This document shows positions 25,589 through 33,887 of a stretch of DNA of 64,000 nt, piece by piece. The DNA is from Immundisolibacter sp049322795 (lineage in GTDB: Bacteria; Pseudomonadota; Gammaproteobacteria; Immundisolibacterales; Immundisolibacteraceae): positions 1 through 64,000 of the forward strand of contig JBMOQH010000011.1 in the NCBI GenBank assembly GCA_049322795.1, read 5' to 3'. Position 1 is the stretch's first letter; each line of letters starts with the position of its first letter. The position numbers and the translations under genes were made by a program. The notes beneath the pieces were generated by a model. That model was not told the DNA's origin and ran no database searches. It saw only the letters and a list, made by a program, of their open reading frames with translations.

Positions 25589-26937
25589 GCCGCACGCCCC
25601 TGGGCCTTGGCGGCGCCGCGGATAAGGGGTTCTTTCCACGTGGCGTCGTTGGCGCGCACGGCGGCCCAGTTCTCGGCCTGCATGATCTCGGCCCAGAAAC
25701 GGTAGAAACCGCGGTACGAGGTCTCGCCGATGAAGTTCTTGCCGACGATGCCCGGCAGGTCCGGGTGTTCGGTGTCGTTGAGCTGCCCCATCTGGGCGTT
25801 CATGGTGCCCTGGCGGGTCTGCGGGCCGCGGTTGGACCAGGTGCAGGTTTCCATGTTCTCGCCGTCGTCGCTCTCGAGCGTGCCGGCGGTGCCGAAGGTA
25901 TGGATGGCCTGCTTGACAACCTCGCGCTTGAGCTCCGGCGACATGGCCTTCTCGACCAGGGTCCAGGTCCACACCTCGATCTCGTTCGGCCCGCGCGGGT
26001 TCCACACCTTGAAGGTGTTGGTGCCGTAGAGGTACGAGCAGTTCGGGAAGATGCCGGCGTTCCAGTGACCCATGTACAGCTTGGCGCGCCAATCGCCGAG
26101 CTTCGCCGCCACTTCGGGCTGCTTTTCCGTCGCATAGATGCGATAGGCCGGATCGTCATGGATCAGGCCGACGCCGTCCCAGATGACGCCGAAACCGTGC
26201 CCGTGACGCGACGTGACCTGCAGGCCTGCGTCGTCGAACGGGATCTCGGCATTGCCGGCGAGGCCGGACAAGGGTCCGCCCAACACCTTGATGGCAGCGG
26301 CGTGGGTCCAGCCGACGTGGTAACCGTCGCCGATGAAGTTCTCGGCCGGCACCTTCCAGTTGCAGCGCAGGATGGACTTCATGGGCGGGCCGACCAGCTC
26401 GGCGCCGCCGGTGCCGTCCATCCAGGTGTCGAGGTACCAGCCCATCTCGCCGAGGTAGTCCTTGAGCGCGGGCGCCTGCGGGTCGAAGCAGCCGAACACG
26501 AAGCCGCGGTAGCTGTCCACCTTGGCAACCTGACGCAGGCCATGCTCCGCCTTGTCGAAATTGCCGTAGTAGGCCGACTGCTCCAGCGGCAGGGCGGCGA
26601 GCGAGCCATCCATGCCGAACGACCAGCCGTGGTAGCTGCAGGTGAAGGCCTTGGCGTTGCCGCTGTCGGCGTGGCAGACCTGGTTGCCGCGGTGCGTGCA
26701 GGAATTCAGGAAGGCCTTGATGGAACCGTCGCGCTGGCGCACGACGATGACCTTGTCCTCGCCCATGTAGGCGGTCACGAAATCGCCCGGCTGCGGGATC
26801 AGGCTCTCATGGGTCAGGAACAGCCAACAGCGGCCGAACACGCGCTCGAGCTCCTGCTCGTAGACTTCCTGGTCCCAGAACACGCGCTTGCTCTGCACGC
26901 CGCCGGCGACGTCCACCAGTTGGTTTACATCGACCAC
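25585..26937 (-). CDS. Rieske dioxygenase alpha subunit (naphthalene/biphenyl class)
   Basis: A 450-residue catalytic subunit. The Rieske site is CTHRGNQVCH ... CSYHGW (about 80-105). The mononuclear iron site lies in ENFIGDGYHVGWTHAAA (bridging Asp and two His, about 205-220). PMKSILRCNWKVPAENF is typical of the NahAc/BphA1/PhdA class acting on polycyclic or biphenyl-like rings. The GTG start (26935-26937) has GGAGGTG upstream. It overlaps its beta subunit and is in the operon ligA2-ligB2-alpha-alpha-beta-ligA1-ligB1-beta. Confidence 0.94.
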   Translation of the reverse strand: MVDVNQLVDVAGGVQSKRVFWDQEVYEQELERVFGRCWLFLTHESLIPQPGDFVTAYMGEDKVIVVRQRDGSIKAFLNSCTHRGNQVCHADSGNAKAFTCSYHGWSFGMDGSLAALPLEQSAYYGNFDKAEHGLRQVAKVDSYRGFVFGCFDPQAPALKDYLGEMGWYLDTWMDGTGGAELVGPPMKSILRCNWKVPAENFIGDGYHVGWTHAAAIKVLGGPLSGLAGNAEIPFDDAGLQVTSRHGHGFGVIWDGVGLIHDDPAYRIYATEKQPEVAAKLGDWRAKLYMGHWNAGIFPNCSYLYGTNTFKVWNPRGPNEIEVWTWTLVEKAMSPELKREVVKQAIHTFGTAGTLESDDGENMETCTWSNRGPQTRQGTMNAQMGQLNDTEHPDLPGIVGKNFIGETSYRGFYRFWAEIMQAENWAAVRANDATWKEPLIRGAAKAQGRAA

Positions 26938-27041
26938 GCTTCACCTCCGTGTTGACGCGACGGGTCAACCCCGACCCGTGTGGGGGTGGCGATTATGCCG
27001 CAGCCGCTTCGCATCCGCGCAGGCTCCCGCCTGCCGGTGAT

Positions 27042-28298
27042 TCACAGCTGCATGAATTGCCGGTAACCGCGCCAGAAGCCGCGGATCGAGTTCTCGTCCA
27101 TGCCCAGCCGATCGAGGTCCGAGTCGCTGTCGCCGCCCATGGACAGCACGGATGAAGCATCCGCTTCCACACCGGTGAGTCCCTGCTGCACGATCTCGAC
27201 CGCCTCGCCGTCTTCCATCGAGATGAACCCGCCGGGGCCGACCAGGTTGATGTTGCGCAGGCGATGCGCGCGTTGCTCGGCGCTTTCGCCCACGTAACCG
27301 AAGAAGGTCCACACCACCTCGGTGTCGGCGATGCCGCGGGTCACGATCTGCCGCGTGGCCAATGTGTTCTGGATCTGCTGCAGCACCACGTTCGGGAACA
27401 GCGACTGGATGGTCAGCGAAATGTCATCGCCGTAGTCGTCTCGGAACTCGATGACGCGCGCATCGGCCAGGCTGTCGGCGGTGGGCATCGCACGCATGCC
27501 CTTGTTCTGGTACTCCGACACGTCGCCGCGGTCACCGGCGCTCAGGATCTGGAACAGGTTGTGGAAGCGGTGGCCCTCGTCCATCACCGCGGCGCTGGCC
27601 TGCGCCGGGCGGTAGATGCCAAACGTCGGGTAGAACAGGTGCAGCAGGGCGCCGTGGTAGCTGTCGCGGGTGTTTTCGGCGTACAGCTTCCAGTTGCCGC
27701 GCATGTGCTGGCGGGTGGTGCCGAGCACCTCGATCGGCCGGCCGAGCACGCGGCGGATGTTGGCCAGCATGACCGGGCCCAGATAGTCGTGCAGCGGCTC
27801 GGCGTCGTCGGCAAAGCTCGCGAACACCATCGATTCGGCGCATTCCACGCGCAGGCGGCGCAGGCCGTGCTGGCGCAGATCGAAATCCGCCGGGTAGCCG
27901 CCCTTGCCGCCCAGGCCCTTGCGAAACGGCACGCCGACCAGCTCGCCCCGGTTGTCGTAGGCCCACTGGTGGTAAACGCAGGTGTGGGTGCCGGACGGGC
28001 TGTTGCCGCGCAGCTCGCGGCACACCAGCGCGCCGCGATGCGCGCAGCGGTTGACCCAGGCGTGCAGCGAGCCGTCGGAGTCGCGCGTCAGCACCACCGG
28101 CGTGTCGCCGACGAAGCTGGTCTTGAAGTCGCCGGCGTTCGGCACCTCCTCGGCGAGACCAAGGAAATTCCAGGTCGGGCCGCGGAACAGGCGCTCCCGC
28201 TCCAGCGCGTAAACCGCCGGGTCCGTATACAGGGCGTACGGCACCTGCGTGACGGCCGACTGCGGCCACCAGGAGGACGACGGGTTGGGCGCGTTCAT
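27042..28298 (-). CDS. Rieske dioxygenase alpha subunit (NagG/AndAc class)
   Basis: A 418-residue alpha subunit. Rieske ligands are CAHRGALVC ... CVYHQW (about 84-111), the iron site ENTRDSYHGALLHLFYP, with a C-terminal GYRQFM. N-terminal GDFKTSFVGDTPVV and NRCAHRGALVCRELRG are typical of salicylate-5-hydroxylase or anthranilate-dioxygenase enzymes that act on carboxylated aromatics. Its matching short beta subunit is probably at 23372, seven genes on but in the same operon. LigB2 lies 22 bp upstream. Confidence 0.9.
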   Translation of the reverse strand: MNAPNPSSSWWPQSAVTQVPYALYTDPAVYALERERLFRGPTWNFLGLAEEVPNAGDFKTSFVGDTPVVLTRDSDGSLHAWVNRCAHRGALVCRELRGNSPSGTHTCVYHQWAYDNRGELVGVPFRKGLGGKGGYPADFDLRQHGLRRLRVECAESMVFASFADDAEPLHDYLGPVMLANIRRVLGRPIEVLGTTRQHMRGNWKLYAENTRDSYHGALLHLFYPTFGIYRPAQASAAVMDEGHRFHNLFQILSAGDRGDVSEYQNKGMRAMPTADSLADARVIEFRDDYGDDISLTIQSLFPNVVLQQIQNTLATRQIVTRGIADTEVVWTFFGYVGESAEQRAHRLRNINLVGPGGFISMEDGEAVEIVQQGLTGVEADASSVLSMGGDSDSDLDRLGMDENSIRGFWRGYRQFMQL

Positions 28299-28320
28299 GG
28301 CAGTCCTTCGCAGGCAAGCG

Positions 28321-29151
28321 TCAGGCGGCGAGCTTCAGCTCCGCCAGACCAAGGCCGGTGATCCATTCCGGAATCGGCTCGTAGCAGATCACCTCACCCT
28401 TGAAGCGCGGCATGGCGCCCATGGCGACGATCCAGTTGCGAATCTCGAACGCGCCGTTGCCGCCCTCGCGCAGCACGTAGGCGTCGTCGAGCTCGGTCAT
28501 GGCCTCGACGTCGCCGCGCACCACCATGTCCAGGATCATCCGATCGAAGGCCTGATCCACCCGCCCCATGTCGGACGTGCCGACACGGTGGCTGATGCCG
28601 CCGCAGCCCATCACCACCACCCGGTCGTCGCCCGGAAACGCCGCCACGGCGTCGCCGATCATGCGCCCGAGCGCCAGCGCGCGTTTCAGGCGCAGCAGCG
28701 GCGTCACCGCAGAGGCGGTGTAAATCGGAATGGTGCGCACGCCGGGGTTCGGCGTGATGGCCAGGTGCACCGGAATCATGGTGCCGTGGTCGAGCACCAG
28801 CGACTTGGCTACCGACCAGTCGAAACCGCGGTCGAAGCCGACATTCATGATGTGTTCGGCCAGCGGCACGTTGTTCGGCACCGGGTAGCGGTCGAAACGC
28901 ATCCAGTTTTCTTCCGGTCCCTCGACGTCGCCGATGCCGATCAGGAACTGCGGCAGGCAGTGCGGACCGAACAGGGCGAAGTGGTCGTCACCCACCACGA
29001 TGGCGGTGTCCGCCCGAAGTTCGTCGATGCGTTTGGCCACGCGCTCGAAGCCGGCCATGATGTTGGCCGCCTGGCGTTTGTTGGCGACTTCCGGAAAAGC
29101 CGTGATGGCCGGGTCATGTGGAACGCAGAACCCGCCGACGATGCTTGCCAT
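28321..29151 (-). CDS. Class III extradiol dioxygenase, LigB-like catalytic subunit 2
   Basis: A 276-residue paralogue of the enzyme at 23860, with the same length and the same metal motifs (His12 in GGFCVPHDP, GDDHFALFGPHCLP, LDHGTMIP, GCGGISHRVG). It follows the LigA-like gene at 29226. Two LigAB pairs in one operon, each next to a different dioxygenase class, suggest cleavage of two successive catecholic intermediates, which is inference. Confidence 0.92.
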   Translation of the reverse strand: MASIVGGFCVPHDPAITAFPEVANKRQAANIMAGFERVAKRIDELRADTAIVVGDDHFALFGPHCLPQFLIGIGDVEGPEENWMRFDRYPVPNNVPLAEHIMNVGFDRGFDWSVAKSLVLDHGTMIPVHLAITPNPGVRTIPIYTASAVTPLLRLKRALALGRMIGDAVAAFPGDDRVVVMGCGGISHRVGTSDMGRVDQAFDRMILDMVVRGDVEAMTELDDAYVLREGGNGAFEIRNWIVAMGAMPRFKGEVICYEPIPEWITGLGLAELKLAA

Positions 29152-29225
29152 GGTGTCTCCTCCTCAATCTATTTGCGTGTCTGTGCGTCTACGCGCGCAG
29201 ATTTGTGGGCAGATCGGCGCAGCGC

Positions 29226-29612
29226 TCAGGCGCCAACCCGGGCCGGCCCGCCCTTGCCGAAAGCCCGCCGCAGCGCGGCACGCAGCTGCCGGAAGCGGAT
29301 GTAGCCTTTCAGGCCGATCGCCTTGAAGCCGGTCATGCCCATGTCCGGCAGCTTGCCATCGTTCATGTGCACCAGATAGTCGAAGGGCATTTCGTCGGAG
29401 CCCTTGAGCATCGGCCAGACCATCAGGGTGAGCAGCGTGCTCACGCCGTGCGCCGACAGCGCCTTCAGGTCCACGTGACGGATCATGGCGCGCTCTTCGG
29501 CGGTCAGGTTGTAGCCCGCGAGGTAGGCGTCCGGGTCGCGTCGGAAATCGTCGATGCGCGTGGGCTTGTTGCCGAATTCCCAGAACACTTTCTCGACCGC
29601 GTGCAGACTCAT
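29226..29612 (-). CDS. LigA-like small subunit of extradiol dioxygenase 2
   Basis: A 128-residue LigA-domain protein (AVEKVFWEFGNKPTRIDDFR, LKALSAHGVSTLLTLMVW) with a 30-residue C-terminal extension (IRFRQLRAALRRAFGKGG) absent from the paralogue at 24713. It is the first gene of the eight-gene minus-strand operon; the 195 bp upstream hold its promoter region and the shared TCTTAACGATCGG motif. It probably forms the lid of LigB2. Confidence 0.88.
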   Translation of the reverse strand: MSLHAVEKVFWEFGNKPTRIDDFRRDPDAYLAGYNLTAEERAMIRHVDLKALSAHGVSTLLTLMVWPMLKGSDEMPFDYLVHMNDGKLPDMGMTGFKAIGLKGYIRFRQLRAALRRAFGKGGPARVGA

Positions 29613-29664
29613 CGCTGTCTCCGTGCGAATGGATGGGGCCGCCCGGTGCCGGCCGGTTTGGCAT

Positions 29665-29677
29665 TCTTAACGATCGG
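29665..29677 (-). promoter_or_regulatory. Motif shared by two aromatic operon promoters (copy 1)
   Basis: TCTTAACGATCGG (plus-strand reading) matches 12 of 13 bases at 46556-46568. Both precede minus-strand dioxygenase operons at 53-85 bp from the first gene, and each includes a TAAGA(T/A) -10-like box on the coding strand. It may be a common promoter core or regulator site. Confidence 0.4.
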
Positions 29678-29807
29678 CCGGACAATCTCCAGCGCGGGCC
29701 ATTCAGGCACCGTTTGCTGGCCCGTCTTGGCTGAGGCTAAGATGCCGCGCTGCCGTCCGCAAGGATGCCGGGCGGGGCGACCGTTCACCGAATCAGGAGG
29801 AGACCCC

Positions 29808-30398
29808 ATGGTTTCGCGTCGCGCGTTTCTGCGAGGCGGCAGTCTTGCCGGCCTGGCAGCCCTGGCGCCAGTCGCCCGGGCACAGATTCAGCCGCGCACG
29901 ACCGGCGGTCATCACCCCTTCGAGGCGGTCTGCGACACGCGCCACGCGCAGGGCGACGCCTTTCTTGCCGCCGTAGCGCCGCGCGCTTTTCGCAGTCACG
30001 GCGTCGGCGTCGATCCCGGTCCGGTGCTCGGCGTGGTGGCGGATGCGACGGCGGCCGGCAGGCTGCTGATCGGCCTGACCACCCCCACCACCTTGATGAT
30101 CGCCCGCCAGATGGCCGCGCCGCAGGGTTACGGGCTGGTCTTCCACGGCGAACACGGCGCCCTCATGGACGGCAAGCCGCACCATCGCCTGCACGGCGAC
30201 GACGCCTGGCTGCCGGAACTCGCGCAACTGCTGCAACGCAGCGCCGATGCCTGGCCGGGCGCGCTGGGCCGTTCGCTGGTCGGCCTGGCCACGGAGCGGG
30301 AATGCAGCGCCAGCCAGAGCGTCGCCTGCGCGTCCGATGCGCGGCGTGACGCCGGCGCGCCGCTGGTGTCCTGGGTGCTTGCGCCGGCGCGCGCCTGA
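29808..30398 (+). CDS. Tat-exported protein of unknown function
   Basis: A 196-residue protein with a twin-arginine signal (SRRAFLRGGSLAGLAALAP, residues 3-21), so it is folded in the cytoplasm, probably with a cofactor, and exported. The mature part has no domain I recognise; GHHPFEAVCDTRHAQG and RECSASQSVACASDARRDAG contain several cysteines that could form disulfides or bind metal. AGGAGGAGA upstream of ATG 29808 supports the start. It heads the plus-strand cluster with the cresol-dehydrogenase genes, whose product also acts in the periplasm, so a linked role is possible. Confidence 0.7.
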   Translation: MVSRRAFLRGGSLAGLAALAPVARAQIQPRTTGGHHPFEAVCDTRHAQGDAFLAAVAPRAFRSHGVGVDPGPVLGVVADATAAGRLLIGLTTPTTLMIARQMAAPQGYGLVFHGEHGALMDGKPHHRLHGDDAWLPELAQLLQRSADAWPGALGRSLVGLATERECSASQSVACASDARRDAGAPLVSWVLAPARA

Positions 30399-30446
30399 CG
30401 CCACGCCCGCTGTCACCCGTAAAAAGTAATCCCAAGGAGTACCGAC

Positions 30447-32021
30447 ATGCCCCAGGCGCTGCCGGATTGGCTGAGCCCGCAACAGTTCTTCCAGGCCGTG
30501 CAGGAAATGCGCGCCGTGGTCGGCAAGGAGTGGGTCGTTTCAGAGGATGGCCCGGCCCTGCGCAGCTACCGCGATGCGTTCTCGCCGGAAGAGGACGACG
30601 TGTTCCTGCCGTCGGCGGTGGTGGCCCCTGACGGCGTCGAGCAGATTCAGAAGATCCTCAAGATCGCCAACGACTACCGCGTGCCGTTGTGGACCATCTC
30701 CAGCGGCAAGAACTTTGCCTACGGCGGCCCGGCGCCGCGCAAGGCCGGTCACGTGGTGCTGGACCTGAAGCGCATGAACCGCATCCTCGAAGTGAACGAG
30801 GAATTCGGCTATGCGCTGGTGGAGCCGGGCGTCACCTACTTCCAGCTCTACGAGTACATACAGAAGAAGGGCTACAAGCTGTGGATCGACCCGGCCGCGC
30901 CCGGCTGGGGCAGCGTGCTCGGCAACACGCTCGAGCACGGCGTGGGCTACACGCCCTACGGTGACCACTTCATGATGCATTGCGGCATGGAAGTGGTGCT
31001 GGCCGACGGCACGGTGCTGCGCACCGGTCAGGGCTCGCTGCCCGGCACGCAGTGCTGGCAGCTGTTCCAGTACGGTTTCGGCCCGGTGCTGGACGGCATC
31101 TTCACGCAGTCGAACTTCGGCATCGTCACCAAGATGGGCATGTGGCTGATGCCCGAGCCGCCCGGCTACATGCCGTTCATGATCACCTACGAGCGCGAGG
31201 AGGACCTGCACGCCATCACCGAGGCGGTGCGCCCGCTCAAGGTGAACATGCTGATCCCGAACGCCGCCTTCACCGTCGGCCTGCTGTGGGAAGCGTCCAT
31301 CAAGACCACCCGCGCCCAGTACGGCGATCCGAAGAAACCGCTGCCGGAAAGCGCCATGAAGAAAATCATGGCCGACCACAAGCTCGGCATGTGGAATTTC
31401 TATGCCGCCCTGTACGGCCCCAAGCCCATGATGGACAACACCTTCAAGGTGGTCCGCGACGCGCTGGGCGCCATCCCGGGCGCGAAGTTCTATTTCGACG
31501 AGGACCGCAAGGGCGACCCGTCCTGGGACTACCGCGTCAAGCTGATGCGCGGCATCCCGAACATGACCGAGTTCAACATGACCAACTGGGTCCAGGGCGC
31601 CGGCGCGCACGTGGACTTCTCGCCCATTTCGCCGACCCGCGGCGAGGACGCCACGCGCCAGTACCAGATGATCAAGGCGCGCGCCAACGAGTACGGCTTC
31701 GACTACATCGGTGAGTTCGCGGTCGGCTGGCGCGACATGCACCACGTTTTCTCGCTCACCTTCGACCGCTCCGACGCCGACGAGCGCCGCCGCGCGCGCG
31801 AGCTGTTCGAGGTGCTGATCGACGACGCGGCCAAGGCCGGCTACGGCGAATACCGCACGCACCTCGCCTTCATGGACAGGATCGCCGGCACCTACAACTG
31901 GAACGACGGCGCGCTGTGGAAGCTGCACCACCGGCTGAAGGACGCGCTCGACCCGAACGGCATCCTGGCGCCGGGCAAGATGGGCATCTGGCCGCAGCAC
32001 ATGCGCGAGGAGAAAGCCTGA
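30447..32021 (+). CDS. 4-cresol dehydrogenase-like flavoprotein 1
   Basis: A 524-residue VAO/PCMH-family oxidoreductase. The FAD-binding N-terminal half contains SSGKNFAYGGPAP, the diphosphate-loop region GYALVEPGVTYFQLY and PGWGSVLGNTLEHGVGYTP; the C-terminal cap domain has MTEFNMTNW and YNWNDGALWKLHHRLKDALDP. Family members oxidise para-alkylphenols (p-cresol, 4-ethylphenol, eugenol) through quinone methides, passing electrons to a bound cytochrome c. The next gene, overlapping by one base (TGATG), is that cytochrome. A paralogous pair lies at 39557-41705. Confidence 0.92.
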   Translation: MPQALPDWLSPQQFFQAVQEMRAVVGKEWVVSEDGPALRSYRDAFSPEEDDVFLPSAVVAPDGVEQIQKILKIANDYRVPLWTISSGKNFAYGGPAPRKAGHVVLDLKRMNRILEVNEEFGYALVEPGVTYFQLYEYIQKKGYKLWIDPAAPGWGSVLGNTLEHGVGYTPYGDHFMMHCGMEVVLADGTVLRTGQGSLPGTQCWQLFQYGFGPVLDGIFTQSNFGIVTKMGMWLMPEPPGYMPFMITYEREEDLHAITEAVRPLKVNMLIPNAAFTVGLLWEASIKTTRAQYGDPKKPLPESAMKKIMADHKLGMWNFYAALYGPKPMMDNTFKVVRDALGAIPGAKFYFDEDRKGDPSWDYRVKLMRGIPNMTEFNMTNWVQGAGAHVDFSPISPTRGEDATRQYQMIKARANEYGFDYIGEFAVGWRDMHHVFSLTFDRSDADERRRARELFEVLIDDAAKAGYGEYRTHLAFMDRIAGTYNWNDGALWKLHHRLKDALDPNGILAPGKMGIWPQHMREEKA

Positions 32022-32371
32022 TGCGCCGCACACTCGGACTCCTGCTGCTGGCGGCCAGCCTCACCGCCACGGCCGCCGAAGAAGCCGTCGACGGCATCGA
32101 TGCGCGCCCGCGCAGCGGCGAGAAATCCTGGGCCCTGTTCTGCCAGGGTTGCCACATGCCCGGCCCGGAAGGTCCGGGCACGCGCGTGCTCGCCGCGCGC
32201 CTGGGCTGGGACAAGGCCCCGCTCAAGGGCCGCCAGGATCTGGACCCCGCCTACGTCAAGCACGTGGTGCGCCGCGGCCTGCTGGAGATGGCGCCGCTGC
32301 GCCCGACCGACATTACCGACGAGGAGCTCGACGCCCTCATCGCCTATCTGCGTGAACCCGCAGCCAAGTAA
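32021..32371 (+). CDS. Cytochrome c subunit of cresol-dehydrogenase-like enzyme 1
   Basis: A 116-residue periplasmic monohaem cytochrome with a signal peptide (LGLLLLAASLTATAA), haem site FCQGCH and distal methionine in LLEMAPLRPTD. It plays the PchC role: it accepts electrons from the flavoprotein encoded just upstream, overlapping by one base. Small size and single haem match that partner class. Confidence 0.9.
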   Translation: MRRTLGLLLLAASLTATAAEEAVDGIDARPRSGEKSWALFCQGCHMPGPEGPGTRVLAARLGWDKAPLKGRQDLDPAYVKHVVRRGLLEMAPLRPTDITDEELDALIAYLREPAAK

Positions 32372-32386
32372 CACCCCCGTAACCGC

Positions 32387-33856
32387 ATGAACGCCCCCCA
32401 AACCGCATCCGTCCCGACCCTCGACCACTGGATCGGCGGCGCCGCCGTGCCGCCCGCCGGCGGCCAGTACTTCGACGATCTGAACCCGGTCGACGATTCG
32501 CTCTACGCCCGTGCCGCCGACGGCAGCGCCGAGGATGTCGAGCGCGCCGTGCAGGCCGCCGCCGCCGCTTTCCCGGCCTACCGCAAGCTGCTGGCCAAGG
32601 AGCGCGAGGCGCTGCTGCACAAGGCGGCCAACCTGCTCGAACGCGACCGCCAGGAGTTCGTCGACATCCTGATCGACGAGGTCGGCTCGCCGGTCATGAA
32701 GGCCGGCTTCGAGGTCGGCTTCGCCATCGGCATGCTGCGCGCCGCCGCCGGCGTGCCGCGGCGCATCGCCGGTCAGACCCTGCCGTCGGACTCGCCGGAG
32801 CGCTGGAGCCTCACGCTGCGCGAGCCGCTCGGCGTGGTGGCCGGCATCACGCCGTTCAACGTGCCGATGATCAAGGTCATCAAGCAGTCGGCCATGGCGC
32901 TGGCCTGCGGCAACACCTTCGTCAACCTGCCGTCGGAACACGCGCCGCGGCTGTCGCTGCGCGTGGCGCAGCTGTATCAGGAAGCCGGCTTCCCGGCCGG
33001 CAGCTTCAACGTTGTGCTCGGCAACGGCGCGGTGATCGGCGACGTGCTCACCGGCCACGAGCGGGTGAAGTCCGTCACCTTCACCGGTTCGTCGGTGGTC
33101 GGCCGGCACATCGCGGAAATCTGCGCCCGGCAGCTGAAAAAGTTCACGCTGGAGCTCGGCGGCAAGAGCCCGCTCATCGTCATGGACGATGCGGACCTCG
33201 CCGGCGCCGTGCGCGCCGCCGCCATGGGCACGTTCTTCTATCAGGGCCAGGCCTGCATGGCTTCCTCGCGCATCCTGGTGCAGCGCGGCATCTTCGAGCG
33301 GTTTGCGCAGGCCCTGGCCGGCGCGGCCGGTGGCCTCAAGGGCGGCGATCTGCGCGACCCCGGCACCACGCTCGGCCCGATCATCTCCGGCCGCCAGCGC
33401 AGCCGTGTCAAGACGCACATCGAGGATGCCGCCGCCAAGGGCGCGCGCGTGCTGGCTGGCGGGCAGTTCAGCGGCTTCCAGTGCGCGCCGACGGTGCTCA
33501 CCGACGTCACCCGGGACATGACCCTCTACTACGAGGAAACCTTCGGCCCGGTGACCACGCTGTATCCGTTCGACACGCTGGAAGAGGCGCTCGCCATCGC
33601 CAATGACACGCCGTACGGCCTGTCCGCCGCCATCTACACCAGCAACATCAACTCCGCGCTGCAGGCGGCGGCCGGCATCCACACCGGCATGGTGCACATC
33701 AACGCGCCGAGCCTGTACGACGAGCCGCACGTGCCGTTCGGCGGCGTCGGCCAGAGCGGCATGGGCCGCGAGGGCACCGAGTGCGACCTCGACGCCATGA
33801 CCGAGTGGAAGTGGGTCACCATCCAGCTGCCGAGCGACGTAGCCGGACATCACTGA
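32387..33856 (+). CDS. NAD(P)-dependent aldehyde dehydrogenase
   Basis: A 489-residue ALDH. Cofactor loop FTGSSVVGRHIA, general-base Glu in LELGGKSPL (about 257-265) and catalytic Cys in YQGQACMASS (about 290) are all present, and the end matches benzaldehyde/vanillin dehydrogenase-type enzymes (PFGGVGQSGMGREG). Downstream of an alkylphenol dehydrogenase it most likely oxidises the resulting hydroxybenzaldehyde to the acid, and the acid decarboxylase follows. Confidence 0.92.
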   Translation: MNAPQTASVPTLDHWIGGAAVPPAGGQYFDDLNPVDDSLYARAADGSAEDVERAVQAAAAAFPAYRKLLAKEREALLHKAANLLERDRQEFVDILIDEVGSPVMKAGFEVGFAIGMLRAAAGVPRRIAGQTLPSDSPERWSLTLREPLGVVAGITPFNVPMIKVIKQSAMALACGNTFVNLPSEHAPRLSLRVAQLYQEAGFPAGSFNVVLGNGAVIGDVLTGHERVKSVTFTGSSVVGRHIAEICARQLKKFTLELGGKSPLIVMDDADLAGAVRAAAMGTFFYQGQACMASSRILVQRGIFERFAQALAGAAGGLKGGDLRDPGTTLGPIISGRQRSRVKTHIEDAAAKGARVLAGGQFSGFQCAPTVLTDVTRDMTLYYEETFGPVTTLYPFDTLEEALAIANDTPYGLSAAIYTSNINSALQAAAGIHTGMVHINAPSLYDEPHVPFGGVGQSGMGREGTECDLDAMTEWKWVTIQLPSDVAGHH

Positions 33857-33887
33857 CCGCACGCGGCACCGCCGCAGGAGGCCATCC

